NCBI GenBank assembly: GCA_039810885.1
Contig: JBDHXV010000021.1
Location: 1-45,882, forward strand
DNA: 45,882 nt
Direction of reading: 5' to 3'
DNA from: BJGO01 sp039810885
GTDB lineage: Bacteria; Bacteroidota; Bacteroidia; Chitinophagales; UBA10324
The translations under genes and the position numbers were made by a program. A model generated the notes under the pieces. That model made no database searches. It was given only the letters and a program-made list of their open reading frames with translations, and had not been told where the DNA came from. How positions within the stretch are numbered: the first letter of the stretch is position 1; every line of letters begins with the position of its first letter. Shown one piece after another: positions 26,984 to 36,591 of this stretch.

Positions 26984-27889
26984 TTATTTGGTATCGTTTT
27001 GTTGATTTTGTTGTTTTACTTTTTCCGGATGCAAGTATATCCATTCGGGTGGTGCAATAAAGACTATCAGTTTATCCAGCCACTTTTTGAGGTTGAGCGA
27101 ATCGTGAAATAAATCAATCCACTCGTGAAAGATGATACGAATAGGCCCCGGGTTTTTAATCTCTTTGGTGATACCATATCGTATAGGCTCATACTCCTGC
27201 TCAGAAAGTTCTCTTTGAAAAGTGCCAAACAATCTGTCCCATATTATAAATACCATTCCCATATTTTTATCAATGTATTTTTCATTGCTTGCGTGGTGTA
27301 CTCTGTGATGAGAAGGGGTTACCAAGAAATTATCTAAAAAGCCAATGTTGATTTGATATCGGGTGTGAACCAAAATGCCATAAATCTGGGTAAGGCTGTA
27401 CATAAACATAATGTCCAATCCATCGAAATTCATTAATGATAGGGGTATGAAATAAACAAAGCGATATAAGGGTTGTAATACTGATGAACGAAACCCCACG
27501 GACAGGTTAAACTCGTTACTGGTATGATGGGTCACGTGCACTGCCCACAATGCTCTTACGCGATGGTCAAAATAGTGCTCCCAATAAAACAAGAAATCTT
27601 CGGTTATGAGTAACACAAGCCAATAAATCCAAGGTGTGTGAATTTCAATAACATGGAATTGTTGAAAGTAATTTAATATCGGTATGGTAAGTATAAGAAT
27701 GAGTATGCGGTCAAGACCAAGATTCAGCAACATCAGATATAGATTTGTAATCGTGTCACGTGTTTTGTAATAATGACGTCTCTGCTTTGAACTCACTACT
27801 ATTTCTGTGATAATTAATGCGGCTTGTAGAGGCGCTGTAAAAAAAAGCAATAGTGTGTTTTTTGTAAACTCGTGAATCCAATCGAACAT
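26984..27889 (-). CDS. Sterol desaturase / fatty acid hydroxylase family protein
   Basis: 301 residues with about four membrane segments. The di-iron His clusters of the family are visible: HYFDHRVRALWAVHVTHHTS (HxxxH and HxxHH) near residues 115-135 and HRVHHASN near 200. Family members hydroxylate or desaturate lipids in the membrane. The substrate cannot be told from sequence; in bacteria without sterols it could be a fatty-acyl, carotenoid or sphingolipid-type substrate. It appears to be monocistronic. Confidence 0.85.
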   Translation of the reverse strand: MFDWIHEFTKNTLLLFFTAPLQAALIITEIVVSSKQRRHYYKTRDTITNLYLMLLNLGLDRILILILTIPILNYFQQFHVIEIHTPWIYWLVLLITEDFLFYWEHYFDHRVRALWAVHVTHHTSNEFNLSVGFRSSVLQPLYRFVYFIPLSLMNFDGLDIMFMYSLTQIYGILVHTRYQINIGFLDNFLVTPSHHRVHHASNEKYIDKNMGMVFIIWDRLFGTFQRELSEQEYEPIRYGITKEIKNPGPIRIIFHEWIDLFHDSLNLKKWLDKLIVFIAPPEWIYLHPEKVKQQNQQNDTK

Positions 27890-27976
27890 GATGCGTAAAT
27901 ATAATAGGCGACCGCAACCTTCAAGATATTCTCCCTCTTTTTTTAGAGGATTTTAATAACGAAGAAGCACAGCGTA

Positions 27977-28645
27977 TTAATCAAAGCTTCGTTCTATGAA
28001 CTTTAAGTAGGGAATTAATACCTTGTAATGTTTCACAGCCAGCTTAATAAAGTGTTTTGACATAACTTCTGAATCTTTGATCTCTATACCCGCGATAAAA
28101 CTTTTATAGCGTAGCCACGGCAACATTTCGTTTGTCTTGTCATAGCCACGCGGCACTCCACTAATCTTCTCATCGTACAATTCTCCAAAGGTTTTAACAA
28201 AATGCTTATTTCTAACGATCTGAAGATATTCTTTCGCATTGTAATCTATTTCTTGTCTGATAGCTTTTAACACTGTGGATTCGGGCTGATAAACGCCTCC
28301 TCCCAGATAAGAATTTCCACTCGGCTCTATGTGAAAATAAAATCCGGGGTGTGGCGACTTTTTTCCTCCCGGAGTAATGCTTGCGGCGAAATGCGCCTTA
28401 TACGGTGATTTATTCTTTGAGAATCGAATATCTCGGTTTATTCGAAATAGGCTTTCGCTTGCTTTCAAACCTGCTATAAGAGGATAGACTTTAGTTAGCT
28501 CCACTATCAACTCATCTATAACTATAAGCAGTTGTTTCTTTATAGCTTCATATCTTACACGGTTTGTATCAAACCATATTTTATTGTTGTTTTGTTTTAA
28601 CTCGTTGAGAAACTTCAACGTATCCGGGTGCAATTGCGGACTCAT
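27977..28645 (-). CDS. DUF2461 family protein
   Basis: 222 residues. LKFLNELKQNNNKIWFDTNRVRYE at the start, followed by ESLFRINRDIRFSKNKSPYKAH and GFYFHIEPSGNSYLGGGVYQPE, are the landmarks of DUF2461 (TIGR02453). No signal peptide. The biochemical role of the family is not established. It is last in a three-gene unit, 14 bases after the methyltransferase. Confidence 0.85.
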   Translation of the reverse strand: MSPQLHPDTLKFLNELKQNNNKIWFDTNRVRYEAIKKQLLIVIDELIVELTKVYPLIAGLKASESLFRINRDIRFSKNKSPYKAHFAASITPGGKKSPHPGFYFHIEPSGNSYLGGGVYQPESTVLKAIRQEIDYNAKEYLQIVRNKHFVKTFGELYDEKISGVPRGYDKTNEMLPWLRYKSFIAGIEIKDSEVMSKHFIKLAVKHYKVLIPYLKFIERSFD

Positions 28646-28659
28646 GTGTTATGGAATTT

Positions 28660-29385
28660 TTAAGTTATTCTCCCTTCAGCAACACAGGTAACACCAAATA
28701 GTTTATTCCATTTACTGAATGAGCCTTCAATGCTGTGGTAAGTTTTCAGCACGTTGTTTAATATAGGAGAAATAGCCCTCATGTTTGACTTAGGGTTGTG
28801 AGTCTTGTTTCCTATTTTGCGAATAAACCATACAAAAGGGAAGATGGTATTGTAGAGATAATAGCTCGATTGAATCTGAAAGTTCGCCTTATCTAATAGT
28901 TGATTTAATGTACGTCGGGTATAGCGGCGATAGTGCTCGAGATAGACATCGTGCCCACTCCATAAAGACATAAATGCCGGCACCGTAATAAAATAGTAAT
29001 TCGTTCCGATACAAGACCTTTTTATATTCTTAAGCATATCCAGGTCGTCGGGAAGATGTTCTAAAACATCCATCATCACATATACTCCATTACAAATATT
29101 CTGCGGTAGTGCTCGTGTTTTTTCTATCATTTGTGCTTTTGTTGCACTTAATTCTTCATCGGTATAACCAATATCTACCAGCCATATTTTCTGAATGCAT
29201 TCTGGTAAAGCCTTCATCAGCTCATACATAAAAAAGCCTGAACCAGAGCCAACATCAATAAGTGTTATTTTAGCATTCGTTTGTTGTGCTATCGACCTTA
29301 TAAATCTTATTAAAGGCAGCTTCTTAGATTGATAATACCAATGTTTCTTTGGATCTACGCCAAGTTCAAGTTCCTTTAAATCCAT
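28660..29385 (-). CDS. Class I SAM-dependent methyltransferase
   Basis: 241 residues. TLIDVGSGSGFFMYELMKAL (from about residue 40) is SAM motif I. YVMMDVLEHLPDDLDMLKNI is the 'DVLEHL' motif of the UbiE/methyltransferase-11 type, and HYRRYTRRTLNQLLDKANF is common in methyltransferases of glycan clusters. It begins one base after the glycosyltransferase stop, so it may modify a lipid-linked sugar or glycan made by that protein. The substrate is unknown. Confidence 0.82.
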   Translation of the reverse strand: MDLKELELGVDPKKHWYYQSKKLPLIRFIRSIAQQTNAKITLIDVGSGSGFFMYELMKALPECIQKIWLVDIGYTDEELSATKAQMIEKTRALPQNICNGVYVMMDVLEHLPDDLDMLKNIKRSCIGTNYYFITVPAFMSLWSGHDVYLEHYRRYTRRTLNQLLDKANFQIQSSYYLYNTIFPFVWFIRKIGNKTHNPKSNMRAISPILNNVLKTYHSIEGSFSKWNKLFGVTCVAEGRIT

Positions 29386-29386
29386 C

Positions 29387-32200
29387 TTACTCGCGCTGCA
29401 ACTTTTGCTTTACCTCTTCAGCTTTATTGTAATATAACTGTGCATTCTGCTTATCGCCCTTTTGATTGTACAATGATGCCAGTATGTTATAGGCCTGATA
29501 GTTATCAGGATTAATTTGTACGGCATATAACAATTGATTAAGCGATGCGTCGAAATTCCCCAGGTAAGCTAACGCAATGCCTTCATACACATAAGCAAAA
29601 TCATTCTGAGGATTGACGGTATGCCACTGCTGTGCAAGTGTTGCTGCTTCTTTATATTTTTTCAGATTTAATTCAATCTGCAACAGATTCATATAAGCTT
29701 CTTCATTCTGTTTATTATAATTAATTGCTTGTGTGTAATATTTTTCGGCAAGTAACGTGCTATCATTTTTCATTGCAAGGTAGCCGTAATAATCGCTTTT
29801 GTCTTTTCGTTCAATAACCACAGATAAGGGTACTCCATCTGCCTCACACTTAAATATTGCTTTGTCGGATGGCCATATTCCATACTTTAGTTGAGATGGT
29901 TCAACGGTTCTTGAATTATAAATTCCAAAATCCCAATCACGATTAGCTCGACTTTTTTCATTTCCCGGCGCATACCACTTGGTATAAATTATTTTTACCT
30001 TATCCGTATCATTCCTGAAATAATGATTAACAGGATCCAGGGTGTTTGTAGTTAGGCGAATTTTATGTTGCGCATCAGCTTGCTTGAAAGCATCTGTTTG
30101 TTTAAACCATTTTGCAGTTTGCTTGATGCTATTCATATAGTAATCTGTGTCGTAAGAAAGCCAAGCTTTTTGAATCCCTCCGACAAGTTCATTGAAGTAA
30201 ACATATTCGTTTGGATGATTAACGAATGAAAATCTTATCACAGGAAATAATCCTAAACATAGCATAATAATAGCTGCAATTTTGATTTTAATATTTGCAT
30301 AGAGTGTAATAATATAATACCACGTTAATGCAGCCATAACGGCAAGTAAGGGTACTAAAAATAACATTTGGCGCATGGCGTCATACATAGCACTCTTGCT
30401 ATAAACCGCATAAGCCCAGGGAAAAACCCCTGCAAAAATTAATAAGAGCGAACGCTCAACAGGAATCTTTTTACGTAATAGAAACCATACAGCACCAAAA
30501 GCCATAGCACTAAACAAGATGATAACAGGCGTACTAATCCATAACCATTTGAGAATATAATACCACGGAATGTCTTTCGAAGTCATCATCTTCCCCTCAA
30601 AGAATAAACCTATAGGCATGCTGAAATTTGTGCTTTCCTTTAGTGCCAGCATAGGGTTATGAATAGGCCCCAATAAACCGTAGGGCCAAAACACAAGTCC
30701 GAGAAAGTATGCTGTTACAGCTACTGCCGTTATCGATTTTAGATTGCTTGTTAAAGTTTTGTTATTCTTTATAGCCAATCGTTTTTCAGTTGAAAGGATT
30801 ATTGCACCAAAGTAAAATGCAAGTAACATTCCTAATAGGATTAAACCACCCACACGAATATTAATAGTATATGCAATGGCTAATGCAAGTTTCACCCATA
30901 CCCGTTTATTCGGATGTGGCAACTGCTTCACCATTTGTATTAAATAATACATTGTTATAATATAACCCATTGCGAAAGGAATATCCTTAGGGTTATTCAT
31001 ACTATGCCCGAAGAACTGTGGCCACAATGCAAGAAATAAGAAGGCAAGAAAAGCACAAAGCCAGCTACCGCTTATACTGTAGGCAAGCAGCCCACAAAAG
31101 ATGATAGCCGTTGAGCCTGCAAACGAATTTAACAAGTGGCGCATATCATATTCATCTATGCCTCCTATATATTTATTTAATGCTGCTGACAGCATTGGAA
31201 AGAGCCCCCCATATAAATGAAGGTTCTCTTTATTTCCAATTTTTAAATGAAGGCACGATGTATCCTTACCCAATGAAGTATAAAAACTTAGTACATGCTC
31301 ACCATATATTTTTTGGTCCGTATCGTCTCCGGTAATACCATAATCGAAGCTTAGAATGGCCATAAGAGCTACAAGAAAAATAGCGCTTACGGCAAACACA
31401 CCGCGAAAAAGATTATCTGTTTTTCGATTCTCCTTATTAAAAGGCTCCACCAGTAAATGTTTGAAATGCAGTATGGCCGATATTCGAAATATTTCAATAA
31501 ACATTTTGATGCCATCTCGTATTACATTGATTTTACTGCCTTCCATAGCAATAGCCGTTATGGGCATATCTTCAATTACAACTCCCATATTATAGGCTCG
31601 GTATAAAATTTCTACATCATGTGCCCATCCTTCGGTGAGTAGTTGGGCAAATATCTTTTTTGCTACTGCAGTGGGATAAACTTTAAAGCCACATTGTGTG
31701 TCGGCGTGTGGTAGTGGAGTGAGGGTGCGAACAAAAAAGTTGAAAATTCTACCGGCTAGTTTTCGATGGTTTTCTACAGAGATTGTTGAACCTTTGTGCT
31801 CGCGCGAGGCGATTAAAATCTTATTGGGAGCTAAATGTTTACAGAAGTTAGTAAGATGTTGCGGAGTTACACTCAAATCCGCATCCATCGTAAGCAGGTA
31901 ATGGTTTGAAGCAATAGCAACACCTGCTCTGAGAGCTGCGCCTTTGCCTCGATTTTGCGGAAGTCTTACTATTTGAAATCTTTTCTCGGCAAATAATTTC
32001 TTAAAGTATAGAGAAGATTCAACCTTAGCAACTGTATCATCTTTACATCCATCATCAACCAATATTATTTCAAACGGGTATTTAAACTGTCGTTCAAAAT
32101 TTTCCATGCCACTCAACAGAGCTTCCACCCTTCCCGATTCATTATAGCAGGGTATAACAATGGAAAAGGTAATTGTTTCAGTTTTTATTGCAGCACTCAT
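29387..32200 (-). CDS. Three-part fusion: GT2 glycosyltransferase, multi-pass GT39-like domain, TPR repeats
   Basis: About 937 residues from the ATG at 32200 (MSAAIKTE); a TTG at 32233 would add 11. Part one (about 10-240) is a dolichyl-phosphate-sugar-synthase-type GT2: FSIVIPCYNESGRV, ILVDDGCKDDT, DADLSVTP (metal-binding) and the HADTQCGFKVYP segment. Part two (about 255-670) has ten or more membrane segments and GITGDDTDQKIYGEHVL, like GT39-type transferases that use lipid-linked sugars. Part three (about 800-935) holds about three TPR repeats. Making a lipid-linked sugar donor and using it could thus be joined in one protein at the membrane. Next to a methyltransferase. Confidence 0.82.
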   Translation of the reverse strand: MSAAIKTETITFSIVIPCYNESGRVEALLSGMENFERQFKYPFEIILVDDGCKDDTVAKVESSLYFKKLFAEKRFQIVRLPQNRGKGAALRAGVAIASNHYLLTMDADLSVTPQHLTNFCKHLAPNKILIASREHKGSTISVENHRKLAGRIFNFFVRTLTPLPHADTQCGFKVYPTAVAKKIFAQLLTEGWAHDVEILYRAYNMGVVIEDMPITAIAMEGSKINVIRDGIKMFIEIFRISAILHFKHLLVEPFNKENRKTDNLFRGVFAVSAIFLVALMAILSFDYGITGDDTDQKIYGEHVLSFYTSLGKDTSCLHLKIGNKENLHLYGGLFPMLSAALNKYIGGIDEYDMRHLLNSFAGSTAIIFCGLLAYSISGSWLCAFLAFLFLALWPQFFGHSMNNPKDIPFAMGYIITMYYLIQMVKQLPHPNKRVWVKLALAIAYTINIRVGGLILLGMLLAFYFGAIILSTEKRLAIKNNKTLTSNLKSITAVAVTAYFLGLVFWPYGLLGPIHNPMLALKESTNFSMPIGLFFEGKMMTSKDIPWYYILKWLWISTPVIILFSAMAFGAVWFLLRKKIPVERSLLLIFAGVFPWAYAVYSKSAMYDAMRQMLFLVPLLAVMAALTWYYIITLYANIKIKIAAIIMLCLGLFPVIRFSFVNHPNEYVYFNELVGGIQKAWLSYDTDYYMNSIKQTAKWFKQTDAFKQADAQHKIRLTTNTLDPVNHYFRNDTDKVKIIYTKWYAPGNEKSRANRDWDFGIYNSRTVEPSQLKYGIWPSDKAIFKCEADGVPLSVVIERKDKSDYYGYLAMKNDSTLLAEKYYTQAINYNKQNEEAYMNLLQIELNLKKYKEAATLAQQWHTVNPQNDFAYVYEGIALAYLGNFDASLNQLLYAVQINPDNYQAYNILASLYNQKGDKQNAQLYYNKAEEVKQKLQRE

Positions 32201-32340
32201 TCTGTAAATAAAGGATACTATGGTTAAGTGCAAATAACGTTAAAGTTTTTCTGATGCCTTAGCCGGTGGCGTTCAAAAAAATACTGCACGTTTCTTAATT
32301 CATTATACTATATTAGTACACCAGACAAAGCCTATATCTC

Positions 32341-32760
32341 ATGCGAATCTACCCGGACAATAAAGTGTACTATTCCATTGGTAAGGTGGCTGAAATTGTT
32401 GATGCGCCTATACCAACCCTGCGTATTTGGGAAAAAGAATTTGATATTATTAAACCGAAGAAGAATCGTAAAGGAGACCGCTTTTTTACGGTTGAAGATA
32501 TTGAGAATTTGAAATTAATAAAGCACTTGGTTAAGGATAAAGGATATAAAGTTGAAGGTGCCAAGCGAATTTTGCGAGATGAGTATAAGGCAGCAAAGGG
32601 TAAGATGGATGTTCTAAATAATTTAATAATGCTGCGCGATTTTTTGGAATCTTTAAAAGATACAATCGATCAGCGCGGTAAACATAAAACTATAGAGGCT
32701 ACACAACGTAAGTCTTCCGGGAATATAGCCACAGATGAAATTGATTTAAGAGATATGTAA
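32341..32760 (+). CDS. MerR-family transcriptional regulator
   Basis: 139 residues. YYSIGKVAEIVDAPIPTLRIWEKEF is a MerR winged helix-turn-helix, and RFFTVEDIENLKLIKHLVKDKGY is its second part. There is no metal-binding Cys and no long effector domain, so the ligand is unknown. This compact type is common in Bacteroidota. It is monocistronic, with a hairpin downstream. TATATTAG near 32309 is a poor -7 match. Confidence 0.85.
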   Translation: MRIYPDNKVYYSIGKVAEIVDAPIPTLRIWEKEFDIIKPKKNRKGDRFFTVEDIENLKLIKHLVKDKGYKVEGAKRILRDEYKAAKGKMDVLNNLIMLRDFLESLKDTIDQRGKHKTIEATQRKSSGNIATDEIDLRDM

Positions 32761-32784
32761 TTCAGTTGCTTAGTTAAATTATAA

Positions 32785-32810
32785 AGCCGCAAGTTTGAAT
32801 GCTTGCGGCT
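32785..32810. terminator. Hairpin between convergent genes (weak terminator)
   Basis: AGCCGCAAG and CTTGCGGCT make a nine-base stem with an eight-base loop between the convergent MerR and esterase genes. Neither side has a long T tract, so it would be a weak or bidirectional terminator. Confidence 0.5.
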
Positions 32811-32836
32811 TCGATATAATTAGAATTTAGTAGTTC

Positions 32837-34390
32837 TTATTCTCTCATAAATCTTGTGGTAATGATTCCCTTATCAGAATGCAAGCGCACCAGATACATA
32901 CCTCTACTCAATTCACTCGTGTTGATATTGACTTCATTACTATTCGTATCCAATGTTGCTTGAATTAAGCGGCCACTGATATCATAGACTTCTACGTTCT
33001 GAATCTTTATGGCAGCATCGGTTTGAATCATTACATAATCCGAGGCGGGATTAGGTGCAACGGTAACGGTGTAACTACCGGAAGTAATATTCGCAAAGCC
33101 GGTATAATAACCGGGTAATTGTAAAACCTGAACAATACGAGGAGCTAAATATCCTTGTATCGTATCAATGTAAGCCATAGCGTGTGCTTTAAGATTAATG
33201 TTAGGGTTGCTGTAGAAAGCCGATTGATAAATTGTATCTACGGTGAGTGAGCTAACGCCATAAGCAGGTGCTATAAGCTGTAAATCGGCATGGTTAACCC
33301 ACTCCCAAGGGCCTGCTTGGCCATTCAGTGGAGGCCCCGGATTGGGTAATACAAATGGGAAGAGGCCTTCTAAGCCATCATTGATGGCATTTGCACGTGT
33401 GGTGTATGGATCATTGTAAGGAATGTTAAATACATTTTGGTTTCCGAATCCTTTTGAGCGTTTAATGATGGCATGCGAACCGATGACATCTACCACAAAC
33501 TGACCCGTAGTCGGAACGGTAACATTTCCGACACCGTAAGGAGCAAAAGGATCATTGACGCTATGGAAGCAAACCAAGGGGACATCACCTGCCTCGAGCC
33601 ATGTACTGTCACCCAAGGCACCACCCATATTCACAGCCATGCGTACACGTCCGCTATAGCCGGGGTTGTTTGAGATTCCAAACCCTGTCATAGCGTTCAG
33701 TCCGTCAAAACCTCCCCATATAGTCTGATTTACATAAGGCTGCCCCTGAGTAAATCCATACGTAGCGTTGTCTTCTCCTGCAATAAATTTCAACAGTTGA
33801 ATCTCGGATACTTTATCCAGAGTAACATACGCTAAAGCAACATAACCTCCTGACCCTTGTCCGCAGAGTATAATTTTATTGGTATCAATTTTATACGGGT
33901 TACCATCTACACTGTAGCTCTTTTTAAAGTAACGTACACAGGCATGGGCATCCTGAATGGCTCGATATACTGCCAATAAAAGTGTACCTGTACGAATATC
34001 CTGAGTGGTTCCAAGCGGATTCCATCCTAAGCGATAATCAACACTGGCTGCAACATATCCACGGCGTGCAAATTGACGGCACATTTCCGCAGTAGCAGAA
34101 TCGGCACGGTCTCCTGTTGCCGTTTTGTTGCGCAGGATAGGCAAAAAACTACCGGTATGAAAATAAAGTACAAGAGGGCGTGAAGTCTCCGTGTCGCCGG
34201 TAGGTTCATATAAGTCAAGTTTTAAATCTACTTGAGCGGGTGTGCCTGTAAGTACCGACATGTTCTGCGCATAAATAATATTGGGTGTCTTAGTTACATT
34301 AGGAAAAACCTCCGTCAAATAGCGTTGAGCAAAGAGGTTACTTGTTTGTAGTAGTAAACACACAAACAAAATGGGATAAAGTCTTTTCAT
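32837..34390 (-). CDS. Secreted alpha/beta-hydrolase (esterase-like) with T9SS sorting domain
   Basis: 517 residues. A signal peptide (MKRLYPILFVCLLLQTSNLFAQ) is followed by an alpha/beta-hydrolase: LVLYFHTGSF (oxyanion region), SVDYRLGWNP, and ILCGQGSGGYVALAY near residue 175, where the nucleophile elbow reads GQGSG; Ser may be the nucleophile, shifted from the usual GxSxG centre. VCFHSVNDPFAP could supply the Asp. The end (VTVAPNPASDYVMIQ... ending ITTRFMRE) is a type A sorting domain. It is probably a surface or secreted carboxylesterase. It ends near the MerR gene, with which it converges. Confidence 0.82.
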   Translation of the reverse strand: MKRLYPILFVCLLLQTSNLFAQRYLTEVFPNVTKTPNIIYAQNMSVLTGTPAQVDLKLDLYEPTGDTETSRPLVLYFHTGSFLPILRNKTATGDRADSATAEMCRQFARRGYVAASVDYRLGWNPLGTTQDIRTGTLLLAVYRAIQDAHACVRYFKKSYSVDGNPYKIDTNKIILCGQGSGGYVALAYVTLDKVSEIQLLKFIAGEDNATYGFTQGQPYVNQTIWGGFDGLNAMTGFGISNNPGYSGRVRMAVNMGGALGDSTWLEAGDVPLVCFHSVNDPFAPYGVGNVTVPTTGQFVVDVIGSHAIIKRSKGFGNQNVFNIPYNDPYTTRANAINDGLEGLFPFVLPNPGPPLNGQAGPWEWVNHADLQLIAPAYGVSSLTVDTIYQSAFYSNPNINLKAHAMAYIDTIQGYLAPRIVQVLQLPGYYTGFANITSGSYTVTVAPNPASDYVMIQTDAAIKIQNVEVYDISGRLIQATLDTNSNEVNINTSELSRGMYLVRLHSDKGIITTRFMRE

Positions 34391-34503
34391 AGATTGTTTT
34401 GTTTTTCTGACTTGAAATATAATCAGAAGTTTTAGGACTGTTTAAACAAGTAGTCCACAGTACCGGGTTCTTAATTTATATGGAATTGTAGGTGTATGAA
34501 AGA

Positions 34504-35031
34504 TTAATTCTTTATGATACAAACCATGCCGGTTAACTGATCGTGCCAAGCTTGCTTTTTATCGCTAAACAATACAGCTAAACCACTGACAATTGCCGGC
34601 ACAACAGCAACGACAACCATGACTAAGTATAACCACGTGCGACCAAAATAAAAACGAAATGCAGATGGTTGTAACGTTTTTTCATCTACGAGTTTTATTC
34701 CAACAAGCCGTTTGCCCACCGTGCCTCCAAAGTTTTCTAATATAGGGCTATATATTAAAACCCATAGAATGATGGCAAAGCCGGGCACGGCCTGATCTAA
34801 ATTTCTTAATATATACTCAACATTATATGTATTGTCGGATTTGATTAGTACAATAAATATTTGTTGAATTACAAATGCAGCAATAAGCACAATTGCTGAA
34901 TCAACTAAACGGGCAGTAAGTCGTTGGCCGAAGGAGGCATAGCTTATATTTTCTTCCATTTCAACTTCTTTAGTAATTCGGCTTAACAGTTTGTCAATCG
35001 AATCGGGTTTGTTTAAAATTACTCCACTCAT
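34504..35031 (-). CDS. RDD-family membrane protein
   Basis: 175 residues with three hydrophobic segments (about 45-65, 88-105 and 130-160). FGQRLTARLVDSAIVL and NFGGTVGKRLVGIKLVDE are RDD landmarks, with the conserved Arg and Asp residues. Function is generally unknown; some members affect ion or osmotic balance. An in-frame Met at residue 25 (MEENISYASFGQ) is a possible alternative start. It is monocistronic. A hairpin at 34435-34456 (GGACT/AGTCC) follows it but lacks a T tract. Confidence 0.83.
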   Translation of the reverse strand: MSGVILNKPDSIDKLLSRITKEVEMEENISYASFGQRLTARLVDSAIVLIAAFVIQQIFIVLIKSDNTYNVEYILRNLDQAVPGFAIILWVLIYSPILENFGGTVGKRLVGIKLVDEKTLQPSAFRFYFGRTWLYLVMVVVAVVPAIVSGLAVLFSDKKQAWHDQLTGMVCIIKN

Positions 35032-35119
35032 GAATAAATTTTTTCTGATTATTTACAATGTCTCTCTTTTTGAGATAAGTATAACTATAAAATAATCACA
35101 ATAATTTCAATAAGCTAAT

Positions 35120-35626
35120 TTATATTTTGTTTCGCAAGCCAAGTTCAATCACCTGCGGCTCTATAATTCTTCCCTGATGAATTTTAAATTTCACCATAGT
35201 GCGCATGACGTGAAAGCCGACAATGCCTGCTGCGCCCGGGTTAATATGAAGCAACCCCGGAATTGTTTTATCGGGCATTATTTTTAATATGTGGGAATGC
35301 CCGCAAATAAATAGTCCTACTTTATTTTGAATCAATTGAACCTTTACTTCAGACACATATTTGCCGGGATAGCCTCCAATATGTTTTATGAATACGCGCA
35401 AGCCCTCCAATTCAAAAAGTAAAGTTTCAGGATAATGTGATCTGATTCTACGGCCGTCAATATTTCCATAAACCCCGCGAATAGGCTTACCCTGATTTTC
35501 TATTATCTCGGCTACTCCTTCTCCCCAATCTCCTGCGTGCCAGATCTCATCACAATCCGCTAACAGACCTTTCATGACATCATCAAAATAACTATGAGTA
35601 TCACTTAATAAGGCTATCCTAATCAT
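35120..35626 (-). CDS. YfcE/MJ0936-type metallophosphoesterase
   Basis: 168 residues, a full small phosphodiesterase. Metal ligands are visible in order: LLSDTHSYFDD (DxH), WHAGDWGEG (GDxxE-like), VYGNIDGR (GNxD), and FICGHSHILKI (GHTH-like) with LLHINPGA. This clan hydrolyses phosphodiesters with two metal ions; the substrate is unknown. Its start overlaps the end of the rfaE1-like gene by eight bases, so it is third in an aminotransferase-kinase-phosphoesterase operon. Confidence 0.87.
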   Translation of the reverse strand: MIRIALLSDTHSYFDDVMKGLLADCDEIWHAGDWGEGVAEIIENQGKPIRGVYGNIDGRRIRSHYPETLLFELEGLRVFIKHIGGYPGKYVSEVKVQLIQNKVGLFICGHSHILKIMPDKTIPGLLHINPGAAGIVGFHVMRTMVKFKIHQGRIIEPQVIELGLRNKI

Positions 35627-36590
35627 TATTTTTTCGAGTCAACATTTCCGGGGTAATGGGGACGACTCCGGCGTGTTCACAGACTAAGCCTCCCGCAAGA
35701 TTGGCTAAACGTGCGGCATCTTCAATCGAATAATGGAGGGCTAAAGCAGCCATTGCAACAGCAATAACCGTATCACCGGCACCGGATACATCTGCAATAT
35801 CGCGTTTATGTGCTTTAAGGATTCCTACTTCGGAGCCGGAGTAAAACACACCATGTTCTGATAACGTAATCAAAATATTTTTACATTCCAATAACTGACG
35901 CAGTTTGAAAGAAGCGTTCTCAAGGCTTCTGATTTCCGGCTCTACTTGAATATGCAATGCTTCTTTCAACTCTCGGGCATTAGGTTTAAACAGAGTGACC
36001 TGTCGATAGAAAGTAAAGTTTTTATTTTTAGGATCTACACCCGTAATTATTCTTAGAGCCTCGGCTTTTTGAATAATGGCTGTAATAATCGTTTCGTTTA
36101 ATAAACCCTTATCATAGTCTTCAAAAATTACGGCATCGGGTCTTTGCTGTACCAAATAGGTGCATACCTTTTTTATAAATTGTTTTTGTAATGCAGACGG
36201 CAGTTCGTATGTAACCTCATCATCAATACGCAACACGTGTTGATTACGCGCCAACACACGCGTTTTGCATGTTGTCTGTCTTTGCTTATCTTCTATAAAT
36301 ATCGTATTCGATATGTGCTGTTTCTGTAAAAGTTGTTTTAATAATCTGCCATTGCTATCTCTGCCAACGACGGCAGCCAGATCCGTTTTTATTCCAAGAG
36401 ATAAGAGGTTCAACGCTACGTTTGCAGCGCCTCCGGGTCTTTGTTCTTTATGGTGCAGTGTTACGATAGGAACCGGTGCCTCGGGCGATATTCTATCCAT
36501 CGTCCCCCACAAATATTCATCAATCATTACATCTCCGATAACTAAGATGCGAAGCTTTGATAATTGCTGAACAAACTTACTTATGTTCAT
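35619..36590 (-). CDS. rfaE1: PfkB-family kinase, probable heptose-7-phosphate kinase
   Basis: 323 residues, the size of the kinase half of HldE. It phosphorylates D-glycero-D-manno-heptose 7-phosphate at C1 in lipopolysaccharide core synthesis. LVIGDVMIDEYLWGTMDRISPEAPVPI is the RfaE opening, and PGGAANVALNLLSLG and the late DVSGAGDTVIAVAMAAL (anion hole and catalytic Asp) are PfkB motifs. The adenylyltransferase half is absent and not in this window, so it must be encoded elsewhere. It begins one base after the aminotransferase stop. Confidence 0.85.
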   Translation of the reverse strand: MNISKFVQQLSKLRILVIGDVMIDEYLWGTMDRISPEAPVPIVTLHHKEQRPGGAANVALNLLSLGIKTDLAAVVGRDSNGRLLKQLLQKQHISNTIFIEDKQRQTTCKTRVLARNQHVLRIDDEVTYELPSALQKQFIKKVCTYLVQQRPDAVIFEDYDKGLLNETIITAIIQKAEALRIITGVDPKNKNFTFYRQVTLFKPNARELKEALHIQVEPEIRSLENASFKLRQLLECKNILITLSEHGVFYSGSEVGILKAHKRDIADVSGAGDTVIAVAMAALALHYSIEDAARLANLAGGLVCEHAGVVPITPEMLTRKNND

Positions 36591-36591
36591 A

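Noticed and set aside
27931..27949. CCTC/GAGG hairpin with T tract near the sterol-desaturase gene
   Set aside because: Only four pairs, the T run is in the loop, and the arms fit no transcript end well.
34435..34456. GGACT/AGTCC hairpin after the RDD gene as a terminator
   Set aside because: Five pairs with a 12-base loop and no T tract on the transcribed strand; too weak to list as a terminator.
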